From positions 1 to 64,000 of the forward strand of contig JAYUSZ010000204.1 of assembly GCA_043755435.1 (NCBI GenBank): 64,000 bases of DNA. Reading direction: 5' to 3'. The first letter of the stretch is position 1; every line of letters starts with the position of its first letter. The DNA comes from JANXSF01 sp043755435. Lineage in GTDB: Bacteria; Acidobacteriota; Terriglobia; Bryobacterales; Bryobacteraceae. Of this stretch, positions 9,132-17,953 are shown in pieces. The notes under the pieces are model-generated. The model was not told the DNA's origin. It ran no database searches and worked only from the letters and a program-made list of their open reading frames with translations. The position numbers and the translations under genes were made by a program.

Positions 9132-10526
9132 CTAGAATTTCGTATAGATAAAGGGCGCAGCCCCTGTTGCTGCGACGTATTGAATGGCAATGGCCAGCAG
9201 CATTAACGCTGTTGCCTGCGCGTAGAAAGGGATTCGTTCAAAGCTGGTTTGCGAAAAGTCGAACCACTCTTTTTTGACATAGTGACCTAAGATCGCAACC
9301 GCCAATACAATCCAAAGTCCAGCTGAAACGTTATCGAAGGACACGGTAAGCGAAGCTATGCGGCGCAGAATTTTCCAGGTACCTTGGAATGTTGAGGCTC
9401 GAAAAAAGATCCAGGCGAAGCAGACATATTGGACGGTGAAAAAGGTTGTTACCGAGGGTGGTAACTTGCGCGGTGCCTTGCCACGACGAACATCCAGAAA
9501 GCGCACAACCGCCAGAGCGACTCCGTGCAACAATCCCCAGACTAGAAAGTTCCAGCTTGGGCCATGCCAGAAACCACCAATCGCCATCGTCAATATCAGA
9601 TTGATGTAGGGCCACACGGTGGTTCGGTGACCGGGAAGAGAAAAGAACAAATAATCCCGCAGCCAGTTGGATAAAGAGATGTGCCAGCGCCGCCAAAAAT
9701 CAGCGATGTTGGCGGCAGCGTAGGGTGCATTGAAATTCTGGGGAAGCTTTACACCCAGCAAAAGAGCGGAGCCAATGGCAACGTCGGAGTAACCCGAAAA
9801 GTCGTAGTAGAGTTGAACAGCGTAGGCGTAGACACCGATCAGCACTTCACTACCTGAATAGAGATTCGGAAAATCAAAAACTCTGTTCACCAGATTTTCT
9901 GCAAGGTAATCTGCGATCAACATTTTCTTCATCAGGCCCAAACCGATCAGGAACAGCGCACGGCCTCCCTCTGACGCATCCAGCATTCGGGTTGTTTTTT
10001 CGAGTTGCGGAATTAGCGTTGAGACTCGTGTAATGGGTCCAGCCAGCGTTGTGGGGAAAAAGCTAACTGCGGCGAGATAAGTCAATAGGCTGGTTGTAGG
10101 CTTGGCGTCTTTGCGATAAATATCGATGGTGTAGGTAAGCGATTGGAAGGCGTAAAATGAGATGCCCAATGAAAACGTCCAGTTCCACTTGGGTGCTTCA
10201 GCGCCCACCATCCCCGCTAAATTTTCCAGGAAAAAGGGCATGTATTTGAAAGTTGCCAGCATCCCCAAATTCAGCAACACGCTCAGCGAAACTAGCGTTT
10301 TCCGGCGGTCAAGATTTGAGGAGCGGAAGATCATACCGCCTAAAGCAAAATCAATGGTGGAGGCAATGGGGATCAGCGCCAGATAAAACAGATCCCACTT
10401 GGCATAGAAAAAATAGTTTGCAAAAAGGATTAGCGCCAAACCAGCTACACGGAACCGGGATAAAGGCCAATACAGCAGAAAAACTGCAATCAGAAAAAAG
10501 AAGTAGGCCGAACTGGTCAAAAGCAT
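9132..10526 (-). CDS. MBOAT-family O-acyltransferase (AlgI/DltB-like)
   Basis: A 464-residue polytopic membrane acyltransferase. It has the AlgI/DltB signature with His282 in D-F-W-R-R-W-H-I-S-L and the catalytic His321 in G-G-F-W-H-G-P-S-W, and about ten hydrophobic segments. These enzymes pass an acyl group from a cytoplasmic donor (carrier protein or CoA) across the membrane to a glycan or other acceptor. It heads the leftward six-gene operon and is divergent from the radical SAM gene (53 bp apart). With a carrier protein and SGNH partners in the same operon the arrangement matches the logic of DltB-DltC-DltD. Confidence 0.9.
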   Translation of the reverse strand: MLLTSSAYFFFLIAVFLLYWPLSRFRVAGLALILFANYFFYAKWDLFYLALIPIASTIDFALGGMIFRSSNLDRRKTLVSLSVLLNLGMLATFKYMPFFLENLAGMVGAEAPKWNWTFSLGISFYAFQSLTYTIDIYRKDAKPTTSLLTYLAAVSFFPTTLAGPITRVSTLIPQLEKTTRMLDASEGGRALFLIGLGLMKKMLIADYLAENLVNRVFDFPNLYSGSEVLIGVYAYAVQLYYDFSGYSDVAIGSALLLGVKLPQNFNAPYAAANIADFWRRWHISLSNWLRDYLFFSLPGHRTTVWPYINLILTMAIGGFWHGPSWNFLVWGLLHGVALAVVRFLDVRRGKAPRKLPPSVTTFFTVQYVCFAWIFFRASTFQGTWKILRRIASLTVSFDNVSAGLWIVLAVAILGHYVKKEWFDFSQTSFERIPFYAQATALMLLAIAIQYVAATGAAPFIYTKF

Positions 10527-10579
10527 CGCGGAAGGATCGTCTGATTATAGCGGGTTAAGGCCAGCTACGATGGTTAAGA

Positions 10580-11938
10580 GTGCGCGTTCTTCTAATATCA
10601 ACATATGAAATGGGCCGGCAACCCTTCGGACTTTCATCGCCGGCAGCCTGGCTGCGCGAGTGCGGCCATGAGGTAGCTTGCGTTGATCTGGCTGTTTCGC
10701 CGCTGCCTCTTAAAGAAGCTGCCCGTGCACAACTGATCGCATTCTATTTGCCGATGCATACGGCCACCAGAATGGCACTATCCGTTTTGGCGCAAGTAAA
10801 AGGGTTGAACGCCGAAGCCCATTATGCGGCCTATGGGCTTTACGCACCCTTGAACAGAGCCTTATTGTTGGAGCGCGGAATAAAAACGGTGCTTGGTGGT
10901 GAGTTTGAAGCTGATCTTCTTGGCATTGCTAATGGCTCAACACCACCTCCCAATCCCTTTGAGTTAGTGAAGCTTTCGTTCAAGGTCCCAGACAGAACAG
11001 GACTACCCAACTTGGACCGCTACGCCAAATTGCATGTGAACGGCGAGGCGCACACAGTGGGTTACACCGAGGCTAGCCGAGGCTGCAAGCACCTATGCCG
11101 CCACTGCCCCGTGGTCCCGGTTTATCAGGGCCAATTTCGCGTGGTGCAATCAGAAGTGGTGCTGGAAGATGTGCGCCGCCAAGTAGCAACGGGGGCACAG
11201 CACATTACATTTGGCGACCCCGATTTCCTCAACGGTCCAGGGCACGCGCGCAAGATTGTGGAGCAACTGCACAATGAATTTCCCTCGTTGACTTATGACG
11301 TAATTATCAAAGTGCAGCATCTGCTGAATCACCGTGAAATGCTGCCTGTTCTTGCTCAGACCGGTTGCCTGTTCGTAACATCAGCCGTGGAAAGTTTGGA
11401 TGACGCAGTTTTAGAAAAACTGGAAAAGCATCATACTCGTGCAGATTTTCTAAAAGTGGTGGGGCTATGCCGCGAAGTAGGCTTGGGATTTGTACCAACC
11501 TTCATTGCCTTCACCCCTTGGACTACCATTTCCAGCTATCGCGAATTGCTGCTGGTTTTAGCGGACGAGGGACTCGCCGCAAGCGTGGCTCCGGTGCAAT
11601 TGGCGCTGCGTTTACTGATTCCCGCAGGGTCGCGATTGCTTGAGTTAGAAGATGTGCTGGAGTGCGTTGAATGCTTTGATAGCCATGCGCTGGTGCATCG
11701 TTGGAGACATGCCGACCCAGCGGTGGACGCTTTGAGTTCGAGGCTGTTGCAGTTGGTGGACAAAGAACAGAAGCGAGGCGCGGATCGCATGGCCATCTTC
11801 GCAACGGTATGGGAGGAGGCTGTGGGGACTGCGCTGCCGGTGGATTATGGAATCATGCCCCGTGCAACGGTACCCTACTTGGATGAGCCCTGGTATTGTT
11901 GAGCGGAGCCATCTGAAGAGCAGGTTGCTCTTGTATAA
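10580..11938 (+). CDS. CUAEP-tail radical SAM selenoprotein (in-frame TGA at 11900-11902 read as Sec)
   Basis: A radical SAM enzyme with an N-terminal B12-binding-like domain (M-R-V-L-L-I-S-T-Y-E at the start) and the cluster motif Cys169-x3-Cys173-x2-Cys176 in R-G-C-K-H-L-C-R-H-C. Conventional reading stops at 11902 after D-E-P-W-Y-C. If the TGA is read as selenocysteine the protein continues U-A-E-P and ends at TAA 11936-11938, giving 452 residues with Sec441. C-U-A-E-P or C-C-A-E-P is exactly the tail that defines the known CUAEP/CCAEP-tail radical SAM (seleno)protein family, so the extension is well supported. A hairpin follows the TGA at the right distance. The GTG start at 10580 gives the conserved N-terminal strand. 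The substrate is unknown. No sel genes are in the window. Confidence 0.88.
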
Positions 11939-11956
11939 AATATCAACACTAACCCT
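11911..11956 (+). repeat. Imperfect direct repeat, copy 1 (overlaps the SECIS region)
   Basis: This 46-bp stretch matches 13731-13776 at about 37 of 46 positions in a gap-free hand alignment; ten consecutive bases (TTGTATAAAA) are identical and similarity trails on a little further. In copy 2 the sequence is the start of the TIGR03435 gene. In the same frame copy 1 would encode a closely similar signal-peptide start (K-S-R-L-L-L-Y-K-I), but with CTG in place of the TTG start and no continuing frame. The two copies flank the membrane protein gene at 11996-13561. Confidence 0.65.
11916..11932 (+). promoter_or_regulatory. Bacterial SECIS-like hairpin
   Basis: AAGAGCA pairs perfectly with TGCTCTT around a three-base GGT loop. 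The loop is 21-23 bases after the TGA at 11900-11902, inside the coding tail. Bacterial SECIS elements recognised by SelB are short hairpins just downstream of the UGA with a conserved G in a small apical loop, which this matches. It was not tested against a SECIS model. Confidence 0.7.
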
Positions 11957-11995
11957 CTACCAATTTTTGTGGTTGGAAGAAACCCATCCAGGAAA

Positions 11996-13561
11996 TCACT
12001 CTGCGTAAATTTCCACAAACTGAATGTGGTGCTTGCGGTCGGAAATTCCCAGTTTCAGGCCTCTCGAAAGGGTTAATCCGGAGTTGCGGTGTTGCTCTGA
12101 ATTTGCCTCCAAATGATCAAGCACCCCCGCGTCGAAGAAGACCCGGCCTCCGCTTTCGATTAGGCCATGTACTTCCTCTGCAAAAAGCCCGTGCTGGCCG
12201 AGGTCTGCCTTACGCCAATTCGTTCCCATATTGAAGTACTTCATCCACCAGTTGTCACAGGTGAACCTGTCATAGTAGACATGTACATCACCCGTCCATA
12301 TTGAGCGTGCCTTTAACGCAAGGTGGAGAGGTGGAGATGCCTCGACCTGTGCGTAAGGGCCGATGTACATAACCAAATTCAGTGACGCAGTCAAGACCAC
12401 AAACGCTGGAAGCGGGTGTGAAAACTGGTGGCCGCGCAGATTGGTCCGCCGTAACAACGATCCCAACAGCAGAACGAACGCCGGGAGGCAGAACAGCCGG
12501 TAGTACGGATACTCGGTAAGCCAGACTGACAGGAAAGCGAGAAAACCAGCCAACCAAACCAAGGGGAAATGTACACCGTCAGAAATAGTCCACAGCGGGC
12601 GGCGCCAATCCCGCTGCCAGAGTGCACGAACAATCGACACCGCGCAAAGTGCCACGATAGCCGCCATCGGAATCAGCAGGCGCACGTCAATGTGCTCCAG
12701 CGCGAGCGAGACCCTTCCACCGAACAACGTGCGCAGATTCGCCAGCAGCATGTCCGTCGCATGCAGGAAGAACGGCTTGCGCGACAGAACATCCGACCCG
12801 TTTAAGGTGATCCAATCAAGAAACATTCTGGGATCCGCCGGACGCTGCAGCGCCATAAACCAAACGGCCAGATATGCCCCTGTAACCGAGCCACCCGAAA
12901 CGGCCAGGTACACGAGTGCCGCGCGCGCTCGCGCCACCCGATTCGGCCAGGCCCGATGCGCCCATATCGCCACCAGCATCGCTGGGTAAAAGCAGATCGC
13001 GATCTGATGGATCAGCATCGCTAGTGCATGAAACAGCCCAATTAATAAGACGGAAGGTCCCTTCCGCTGCGCCACAAGTAGCGCACAGATCATCAGTGCG
13101 GCCGTACCCGGTATGTAGGCGTTTGCATCGGTAGAAAACTTCCACCATGTGGCCGAGAACGCGAAGAGCAGCGTTAACCAGATGCTCACCATGTACCTTG
13201 CGGTTACACGCAGAAGCAAATGGAACAGCATGCACGAAGCCGCGACGCTAGATAGAATGCTCCACAGCACCAAGACGTCAAGCGCGCGGATCCCCGGGGC
13301 AATGGCTTTCAGCGAAAAATACAGTACCCGCCCAATGGCGTTGTACAGCAGATGGTTAGGGTTGTAATAAACAGGACTGAGTGCGCCGCCGGAGAAGTTA
13401 TGGCCGCCCTCATCCTGATCCACTCCCTCGATATTCAGAGCAAATCCGATCCCGTCCCAATAGTGGTTGCGGGTTGGCAGGGCAGCGTACACCAACAGCA
13501 AGAATACTGCCAGGGCGCATGTGGTTAAGCCTCGACGTGAAGAAGCGGTTCGAACAGACAT
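11996..13561 (-). CDS. Polytopic membrane protein, GT-C glycosyltransferase-like
   Basis: A 521-residue integral membrane protein with about ten hydrophobic segments and a soluble C-terminal part of roughly 110 residues. The first periplasmic loop contains H-Y-W-D-G-I and later D-E-G-G, an acidic loop after TM1 as in GT-C / dolichyl-phosphate-mannose-type transferases. A second loop has W-W-K-F-S-T-D-A-N-A-Y. I cannot name a specific family; a lipid-linked-sugar glycosyltransferase or a membrane protein of unknown function are both possible. Its base composition is visibly more G+C-rich than its neighbours, and it is flanked by 46-bp imperfect direct repeats, so it may be an insertion. Confidence 0.65.
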   Translation of the reverse strand: MSVRTASSRRGLTTCALAVFLLLVYAALPTRNHYWDGIGFALNIEGVDQDEGGHNFSGGALSPVYYNPNHLLYNAIGRVLYFSLKAIAPGIRALDVLVLWSILSSVAASCMLFHLLLRVTARYMVSIWLTLLFAFSATWWKFSTDANAYIPGTAALMICALLVAQRKGPSVLLIGLFHALAMLIHQIAICFYPAMLVAIWAHRAWPNRVARARAALVYLAVSGGSVTGAYLAVWFMALQRPADPRMFLDWITLNGSDVLSRKPFFLHATDMLLANLRTLFGGRVSLALEHIDVRLLIPMAAIVALCAVSIVRALWQRDWRRPLWTISDGVHFPLVWLAGFLAFLSVWLTEYPYYRLFCLPAFVLLLGSLLRRTNLRGHQFSHPLPAFVVLTASLNLVMYIGPYAQVEASPPLHLALKARSIWTGDVHVYYDRFTCDNWWMKYFNMGTNWRKADLGQHGLFAEEVHGLIESGGRVFFDAGVLDHLEANSEQHRNSGLTLSRGLKLGISDRKHHIQFVEIYAE

Positions 13562-13730
13562 GATTTATGATTCCCAGTTACGACGTCAAAATCGCCTCGA
13601 AAGGCAATCCCATTACTATAATCGATAAAGGAGCTGGATGTAAATTTTTTCATCTGGCGCGTCTCGCCTAATGGTGTAGCACTTCCAGGCACTGACTGCT
13701 GGTGTACTATCAAACAACGAAACCTGGCAG

Positions 13731-13776
13731 ATTTGAAGAGTAGGCTACGCTTGTATAAAATACCATCCCTAACACT
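13731..13776 (+). repeat. Imperfect direct repeat, copy 2 (start of TIGR03435 gene)
   Basis: Partner of 11911-11956 (about 37 of 46 identical). It covers the TTG start and the first codons of the TIGR03435 protein. It can also fold as AAGAGTA / TACGCTT around GGC with one mismatch, so one pair of the copy 1 hairpin (C:G) appears as T:A here. Confidence 0.6.
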
Positions 13777-14557
13777 TCTTGCCGCAGTTGGAACCTTCGC
13801 TCAGTCACTCGAAGGGCGGCCTTTTTTTGAAGAATTTGAAGTTGCGACCATCTTGCCAACAGCCCCCGCTTGGAAAGGAGGGCGCTTCATAAGAATGGAA
13901 AGTGCAAATCGGCTTGTGGCCAGGAATCACGCTTTGAAAACTCTGATAGCGGCGGCTTATAACCTGAGCCCCAAAGCCATCACGGGCGGACCGGCGTGGG
14001 TGGATTCTGATCGTTACGATATACTTGCGAAAACTCCAGGAAACACTCGGCCAACTCTTGAGGAGCAAATGGGAATGCTCCGCAAACTCCTTAGCGAAAG
14101 ATTCAAATTGACCTTCCATCGGGAACCGAAGGAGCTTTCCATTTACACTCTTTCCATTTGGAAAAATGGTCATAAACTGCGGGATAGCTCCGTGCCTTCG
14201 AACCCATCTCCTGCTGGCCCTGCTCCTCTAATTTTTATCGTTTCTCCGCAGATAGTAGAATTGCCGGCGCGCAACGCAAGCATGGCGGAGTTGGCATCTG
14301 TGCTGCAGAGATCCGCGCTGGATCGCCCGGTGGTAGACAAGACTGGACTTCCTGGAAGATACGATTTCGATCTTGAGTGGACACCAGACGAGACTCAATT
14401 CGGAGGGGCATTGGGAAAGCCGTCGAACCCAGATGGCTCTACAGTTCCTGGATTGTTCGCGGCCCTGCAGCAGCAACTCGGACTTCGATTGGAAGCAAAA
14501 AGAGGGACGGTGGATGTGCTGGTTATTGATGGAATTGGGCGGCCAACAGAGAATTAA
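13733..14557 (+). CDS. TIGR03435 family protein (Acidobacterial secreted protein)
   Basis: A 274-residue exported protein of the TIGR03435 family, which is greatly expanded in Candidatus Solibacter and relatives and has no known function. The N-terminus K-S-R-L-R-L-Y-K-I-P-S-L-T-L-L-A is a signal peptide. Family hallmarks are F-E-V-A-T-I-L-P near residue 35, N-H-A-L-K-T-L-I-A-A-A-Y, G-G-P-A-W-V-D-S-D-R-Y-D, L-L-S-E-R-F-K-L-T-F-H-R-E, and the C-terminal V-V-D-K-T-G-L-P-G-R-Y-D-F and V-L-V-I-D-G-I. The start is a TTG at 13733 with no clear Shine-Dalgarno sequence. Its 3' end overlaps the response regulator gene on the other strand by 35 bp. Confidence 0.85.
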   Translation: MKSRLRLYKIPSLTLLAAVGTFAQSLEGRPFFEEFEVATILPTAPAWKGGRFIRMESANRLVARNHALKTLIAAAYNLSPKAITGGPAWVDSDRYDILAKTPGNTRPTLEEQMGMLRKLLSERFKLTFHREPKELSIYTLSIWKNGHKLRDSSVPSNPSPAGPAPLIFIVSPQIVELPARNASMAELASVLQRSALDRPVVDKTGLPGRYDFDLEWTPDETQFGGALGKPSNPDGSTVPGLFAALQQQLGLRLEAKRGTVDVLVIDGIGRPTEN

Positions 14558-14900
14558 TTTTTAACAACAGCCGATCCAAGTCAACAGGTTTCGTATCAAA
14601 ATCATCGCATCCCGCAGCCAATGCGGATTCCAGATCACTCTTTTGAGCATGAGCGGTTAAGGCGATCACCGGAATGCTTTGCGTTGCACTCAGAGCTTTG
14701 ATGGCGCGTGTGGCGGCCCAGCCATCCAGCACTGGAAGACTCAGGTCCATCAGGATCAAATCGGGTTGCAACTGTTCCGCTTTGTCGATAGCCGACTGGC
14801 CATCCTCGGCGGTAGATACATTGAAACCGTTGCGGGATAAACGGCGCGACAACATATCGCGATTCAGTTCGTTGTCCTCAACCAACAAAATCTTTTTCAT
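14523..14900 (-). CDS. Stand-alone response regulator receiver (CheY-like)
   Basis: A 125-residue single-domain receiver. The acidic pocket is Glu8/Asp9, the phospho-acceptor is Asp52 (L-M-D-L-S-L-P), the switch Thr is Thr82 (A-L-T-A-H) and the conserved Lys is Lys104 (D-T-K-P-V). There is no output domain, so it should act by protein contact, for example in a hybrid histidine kinase phosphorelay. No histidine kinase lies in the window. It runs convergently with the TIGR03435 gene and overlaps it by 35 bp. Confidence 0.92.
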   Translation of the reverse strand: MKKILLVEDNELNRDMLSRRLSRNGFNVSTAEDGQSAIDKAEQLQPDLILMDLSLPVLDGWAATRAIKALSATQSIPVIALTAHAQKSDLESALAAGCDDFDTKPVDLDRLLLKINSLLAAQFHQ

Positions 14901-14944
14901 GGGGCTATGCGAAGTGATCGTCCAATTTGATGAAGTTCTTTAAT

Positions 14945-15955
14945 CTAGAATTGGCGACCCAAGTCCCTCATCACTTTTTCCACAGCGCTAACGATTGCAT
15001 CCGGGCTTTCCGATGGAATATCGTGACCACTATTTGCAACGATGATACGCTCCCCGCGGCTGGAAAGACGTGCTAAACGCATCTGCAAGTCGTCCCTCCA
15101 AATGCGATTGAATTCTTCGTAGTCGCGCGTGCCTAAGTCATCCATCAATATTTCGTCAGAGTTCTTCCCAGCGGTTAGTACAATTAGCGGTTTATCCCCA
15201 AAATTCGCAGCAGCGCGGGCCTGCTCAGCACTCACTTCAATAAACTCTAATTCGCTTGCTCGCGCCTTCAAGTATTTCGATTGAAGAATCAGATAGGTAG
15301 ACCCTTCGATTCCTCCACGAAAACCTCGAAAAGCTCTGAGTTGTAGCAACACTCGTGCCATTCCCAATTCAATGAAAACCGGAGCCCACCTTGCCTGGCT
15401 CTTGTACCGGCTCAGCTGTTGCGCGCCAACTTGCTTCCAGGCGGCCGGTAGCAACCCGTACTGATCTTCTTGTGTGGAATCTACCAAAACTATTCCGGCC
15501 ACCTGATCGGGAAACACGGAATTATAAAGCCTCACAGTGTAGCCGCCAAAAGAATGTCCCACTAGAACGAAGGGCGGCCGTTCGCCGGCATTCTTTAGAA
15601 GCGCATGCAATTCCGCTGCGATCTGGCGGCTGGTGCGCGGCATCACCCCAGGTTCGCTGCCGCCATAACCGGCACGATCGTAAGAACAGACGCGAGTTAA
15701 CTTCGCAACTCTTGGCTGCACCCGATTCCATTCCATAATGTTGTCGCCAAGACCGGCTTCCAAGATCACCGTAGGGCTTCCGTTTCCGGTGCAATGCAAT
15801 TTCAGCTTTGAGCCGATGGCAGTTACCAATCGGCCAGGCTCAGGTGAGCGTTTGGCGTCAAGGTAGGTTCCAGTTGCCTGATACAATGCGCCGGACATTC
15901 CAAAGGCAACCAGCATCAACACTGCATTGCGCAACCACCGAATCCAGTTGCTCAT
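14945..15955 (-). CDS. Alpha/beta fold hydrolase, membrane-anchored
   Basis: A 336-residue protein with an N-terminal membrane or signal segment (residues 8-27) and an alpha/beta hydrolase domain. The nucleophile elbow is G-H-S-F-G-G with Ser135, the oxyanion region is L-E-A-G-L-G-D, and a likely catalytic His is in N-S-G-H-D-I-P near residue 314. Y-D-R-A-G-Y-G-G-S is the usual strand-turn of the family. The substrate is not predictable. It stands 44 bp upstream of the response regulator on the same strand; a functional link is not evident. Confidence 0.85.
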   Translation of the reverse strand: MSNWIRWLRNAVLMLVAFGMSGALYQATGTYLDAKRSPEPGRLVTAIGSKLKLHCTGNGSPTVILEAGLGDNIMEWNRVQPRVAKLTRVCSYDRAGYGGSEPGVMPRTSRQIAAELHALLKNAGERPPFVLVGHSFGGYTVRLYNSVFPDQVAGIVLVDSTQEDQYGLLPAAWKQVGAQQLSRYKSQARWAPVFIELGMARVLLQLRAFRGFRGGIEGSTYLILQSKYLKARASELEFIEVSAEQARAAANFGDKPLIVLTAGKNSDEILMDDLGTRDYEEFNRIWRDDLQMRLARLSSRGERIIVANSGHDIPSESPDAIVSAVEKVMRDLGRQF

Positions 15956-16023
15956 TCAACTATGTTAGTTACAAATTGGCTTGGGTTGGTGAATATAATG
16001 AACTGGATTACATTACTAACTTG

Positions 16024-16797
16024 CTACTTACCGCGTGCTTGAACTGCTTCTTCCACAATCGCAATCAGTTCCTCACGGGTCAGCGTGATCTTGCCCGATT
16101 GCCCTAAATCCTCAGCCACCACCGGGCATCCTGGTGAGGCTGCGGCGTTTGAAACCACTCCATAGCGCGTCCGCGAATCAAACAGCTTATCCACTTCCTC
16201 ACGCGGCAAAACTTTCGGACCGCCCAGCATCTCGCTTACCAGTGCTATGCGTGCTGTATGTTCCAGCGTTTCCATTTTGAAGAAAGCATTCCACAAATCG
16301 ATACCGTAACAAACAGCACCATGATTGGCCATTAGCAACGCATCGTATTTGGGAATGTATGGAACCATGCCATCGGTCAAGGCAGGCGTACCGGGAAGGC
16401 CGTACTCAGCCAAAGGAACACAACCCAGGCCGATAATCACTTCAGGCAGAATCGCCATATTCAATGGCCGACCGGCAACAGCAAAGCCGGTTGCAACGGG
16501 AGGATGGCAATGCACCACAGCACGCACATCCTGGCGCATGGAATAGATGGTGAGATGCATCATAATTTCACTGGTGCGCTCTCGTTTCCCTTCAATCTTG
16601 TTGCCATGCATATCGCAGATAATCAAGTCATCGGGCTTCATCATACCTTTGGAAATGCCAGTAGGAGTGCAAAGAATACGTGCCTGGTCCAAACGGTAAC
16701 TGACGTTACCGTCGTTTGAAGCCACCCAACCTTTTTGGTAAATCAGCTTGCCGATTTCAACAATAATTTCGCGCAGTTCGCGCTCAGTCAACGGCAT
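16024..16797 (-). CDS. Class II aldolase/adducin family protein (fuculose-phosphate aldolase-like)
   Basis: A 257-residue zinc-dependent class II aldolase. The expected metal ligands are His96 and His98 (V-V-H-C-H-P-P) and His159 (A-N-H-G-A-V); Glu77 is at the catalytic acid position (R-T-S-E-I-M-M-H). The S-N-D-G-N-V-S motif at 27-33 is the phosphate-binding loop. The fold cleaves sugar phosphates such as L-fuculose-1-phosphate or L-ribulose-5-phosphate epimers, giving dihydroxyacetone phosphate and an aldehyde. A tail of about 40 residues follows the core domain. The ATG at 16797 has an AGGATT-type Shine-Dalgarno. No kinase or isomerase partner adjoins it. Confidence 0.85.
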   Translation of the reverse strand: MPLTERELREIIVEIGKLIYQKGWVASNDGNVSYRLDQARILCTPTGISKGMMKPDDLIICDMHGNKIEGKRERTSEIMMHLTIYSMRQDVRAVVHCHPPVATGFAVAGRPLNMAILPEVIIGLGCVPLAEYGLPGTPALTDGMVPYIPKYDALLMANHGAVCYGIDLWNAFFKMETLEHTARIALVSEMLGGPKVLPREEVDKLFDSRTRYGVVSNAAASPGCPVVAEDLGQSGKITLTREELIAIVEEAVQARGK

Positions 16798-16828
16798 TGG
16801 AATCCTACGATTGTAACAAACAGAGGGG

Positions 16829-17953
16829 CTAAACTCCGGGCCAAAGACGTTTCCAAAATGGTTGTGGAGGTAGCGGCCTTTGTTTTTCCCGTTTGAAAGA
16901 AAAACTGCCGGCGGCGAGTAGCAGGCCGTGTCTGTCGATTGACGTCAGTGCTTCGCACTGATTATTCGTCATGCCCGCTTCAGCAAAAACCGGCCCAGGT
17001 TGAGCAAGAAATCGGGACCGGAATTCAGAGTCAACATAAAGGCGTGCCAGTATTTTTTCAAACTCTGGGGTGCTCAGAATCTGCGCTCCTGAAGGGAATA
17101 TTTTCGCAGTTTGCTCACTCTGTCGAACCATTGCTTCCTGCCGACCCGACGCCATTGCAGCCCGTGCCCGGCGCAACTGCTCGAGTAGCGCTGCCATGGA
17201 AGGATATGCTCCGTCGCGTTCCAGAATGACGGTCAGTGTTTGCGACGCCCGGCTGGCGACCAATCTTAAAAGTTCATAAACAGGATCAGGAACATCGTGC
17301 AAGTGATCGTCCAGGATGCGGCCTTCAAGCCAACGGCCGCCGGCAATATGAATCGAACTCACCAGATGCAAGGGAAGGCTTTCAATCATGTCTGCCGCGC
17401 TGTATCCAAAGTTAATGGCGTTCGTATGGACATTGTGCAGATCCAATAAAAGCGGGCACCCCGATTGCGTTGCTACTGCGGTGAGCCATGCGGATTCGGT
17501 CATGGAACTGCCCGGCGGATCTACCAATGTAGCCACGTTTTCCACCATCGGCCTGACGCCTATTGTTGAAGCAGCAGTAGACAGATTTCGTAGTGTGCCT
17601 TCCACGCTTTGACTGTTTCGCGGCGGCGATGCCAAGTGCCCAATTTCCACATCGCCGGCCCGCACAAATGCTAGATGTTCTGACCAAGACTCAGGACGAA
17701 GGGATTCTAATAGGCGGGCAAATTTTCCTAGCCGTTCATCGTCTACAGGAATGGTGGAAGCCATGCCCAGGCCAATTCCATGCAGTGATATGGGGGTTTG
17801 GGAAGAAAGCACACGCAACGAATCGAGTTTCGATTTCGGTGCATCGAAGTAGTCATCGGCAATGACTTCGACAGTGTCGATCTGATCGAGGTTGGACAGG
17901 ATACCCGTAGCCAAGCGGGGCCGCCATCCCATACCCACGCGGTCAACTGCCAC
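16829..17953 (-). CDS. DUF692 / MNIO-family protein (multinuclear iron peptide-modifying enzyme)
   Basis: A 374-residue protein of the DUF692 family (MbnB, TglH, BufB type): TIM-barrel enzymes with two or three irons that oxidatively modify cysteines in peptide substrates. Seen here are V-G-M-G-W-R-P-R-L at the N-terminus, V-E-V-I-A-D-D-Y-F, the S-L-H-G-I-G-L ligand strand (His58), S-E-H-L-A-F, V-E-N-V, L-L-D-L-H-N-V-H-T-N and S-I-H-I-A-G-G. About 90 extra C-terminal residues may form a substrate-recognition domain. The frame is open further upstream, but that part is antisense to the low-complexity tail of the preceding gene, so I start at GTG 17953, overlapping that gene by 11 bp. Confidence 0.85.
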   Translation of the reverse strand: MAVDRVGMGWRPRLATGILSNLDQIDTVEVIADDYFDAPKSKLDSLRVLSSQTPISLHGIGLGMASTIPVDDERLGKFARLLESLRPESWSEHLAFVRAGDVEIGHLASPPRNSQSVEGTLRNLSTAASTIGVRPMVENVATLVDPPGSSMTESAWLTAVATQSGCPLLLDLHNVHTNAINFGYSAADMIESLPLHLVSSIHIAGGRWLEGRILDDHLHDVPDPVYELLRLVASRASQTLTVILERDGAYPSMAALLEQLRRARAAMASGRQEAMVRQSEQTAKIFPSGAQILSTPEFEKILARLYVDSEFRSRFLAQPGPVFAEAGMTNNQCEALTSIDRHGLLLAAGSFSFKREKQRPLPPQPFWKRLWPGV

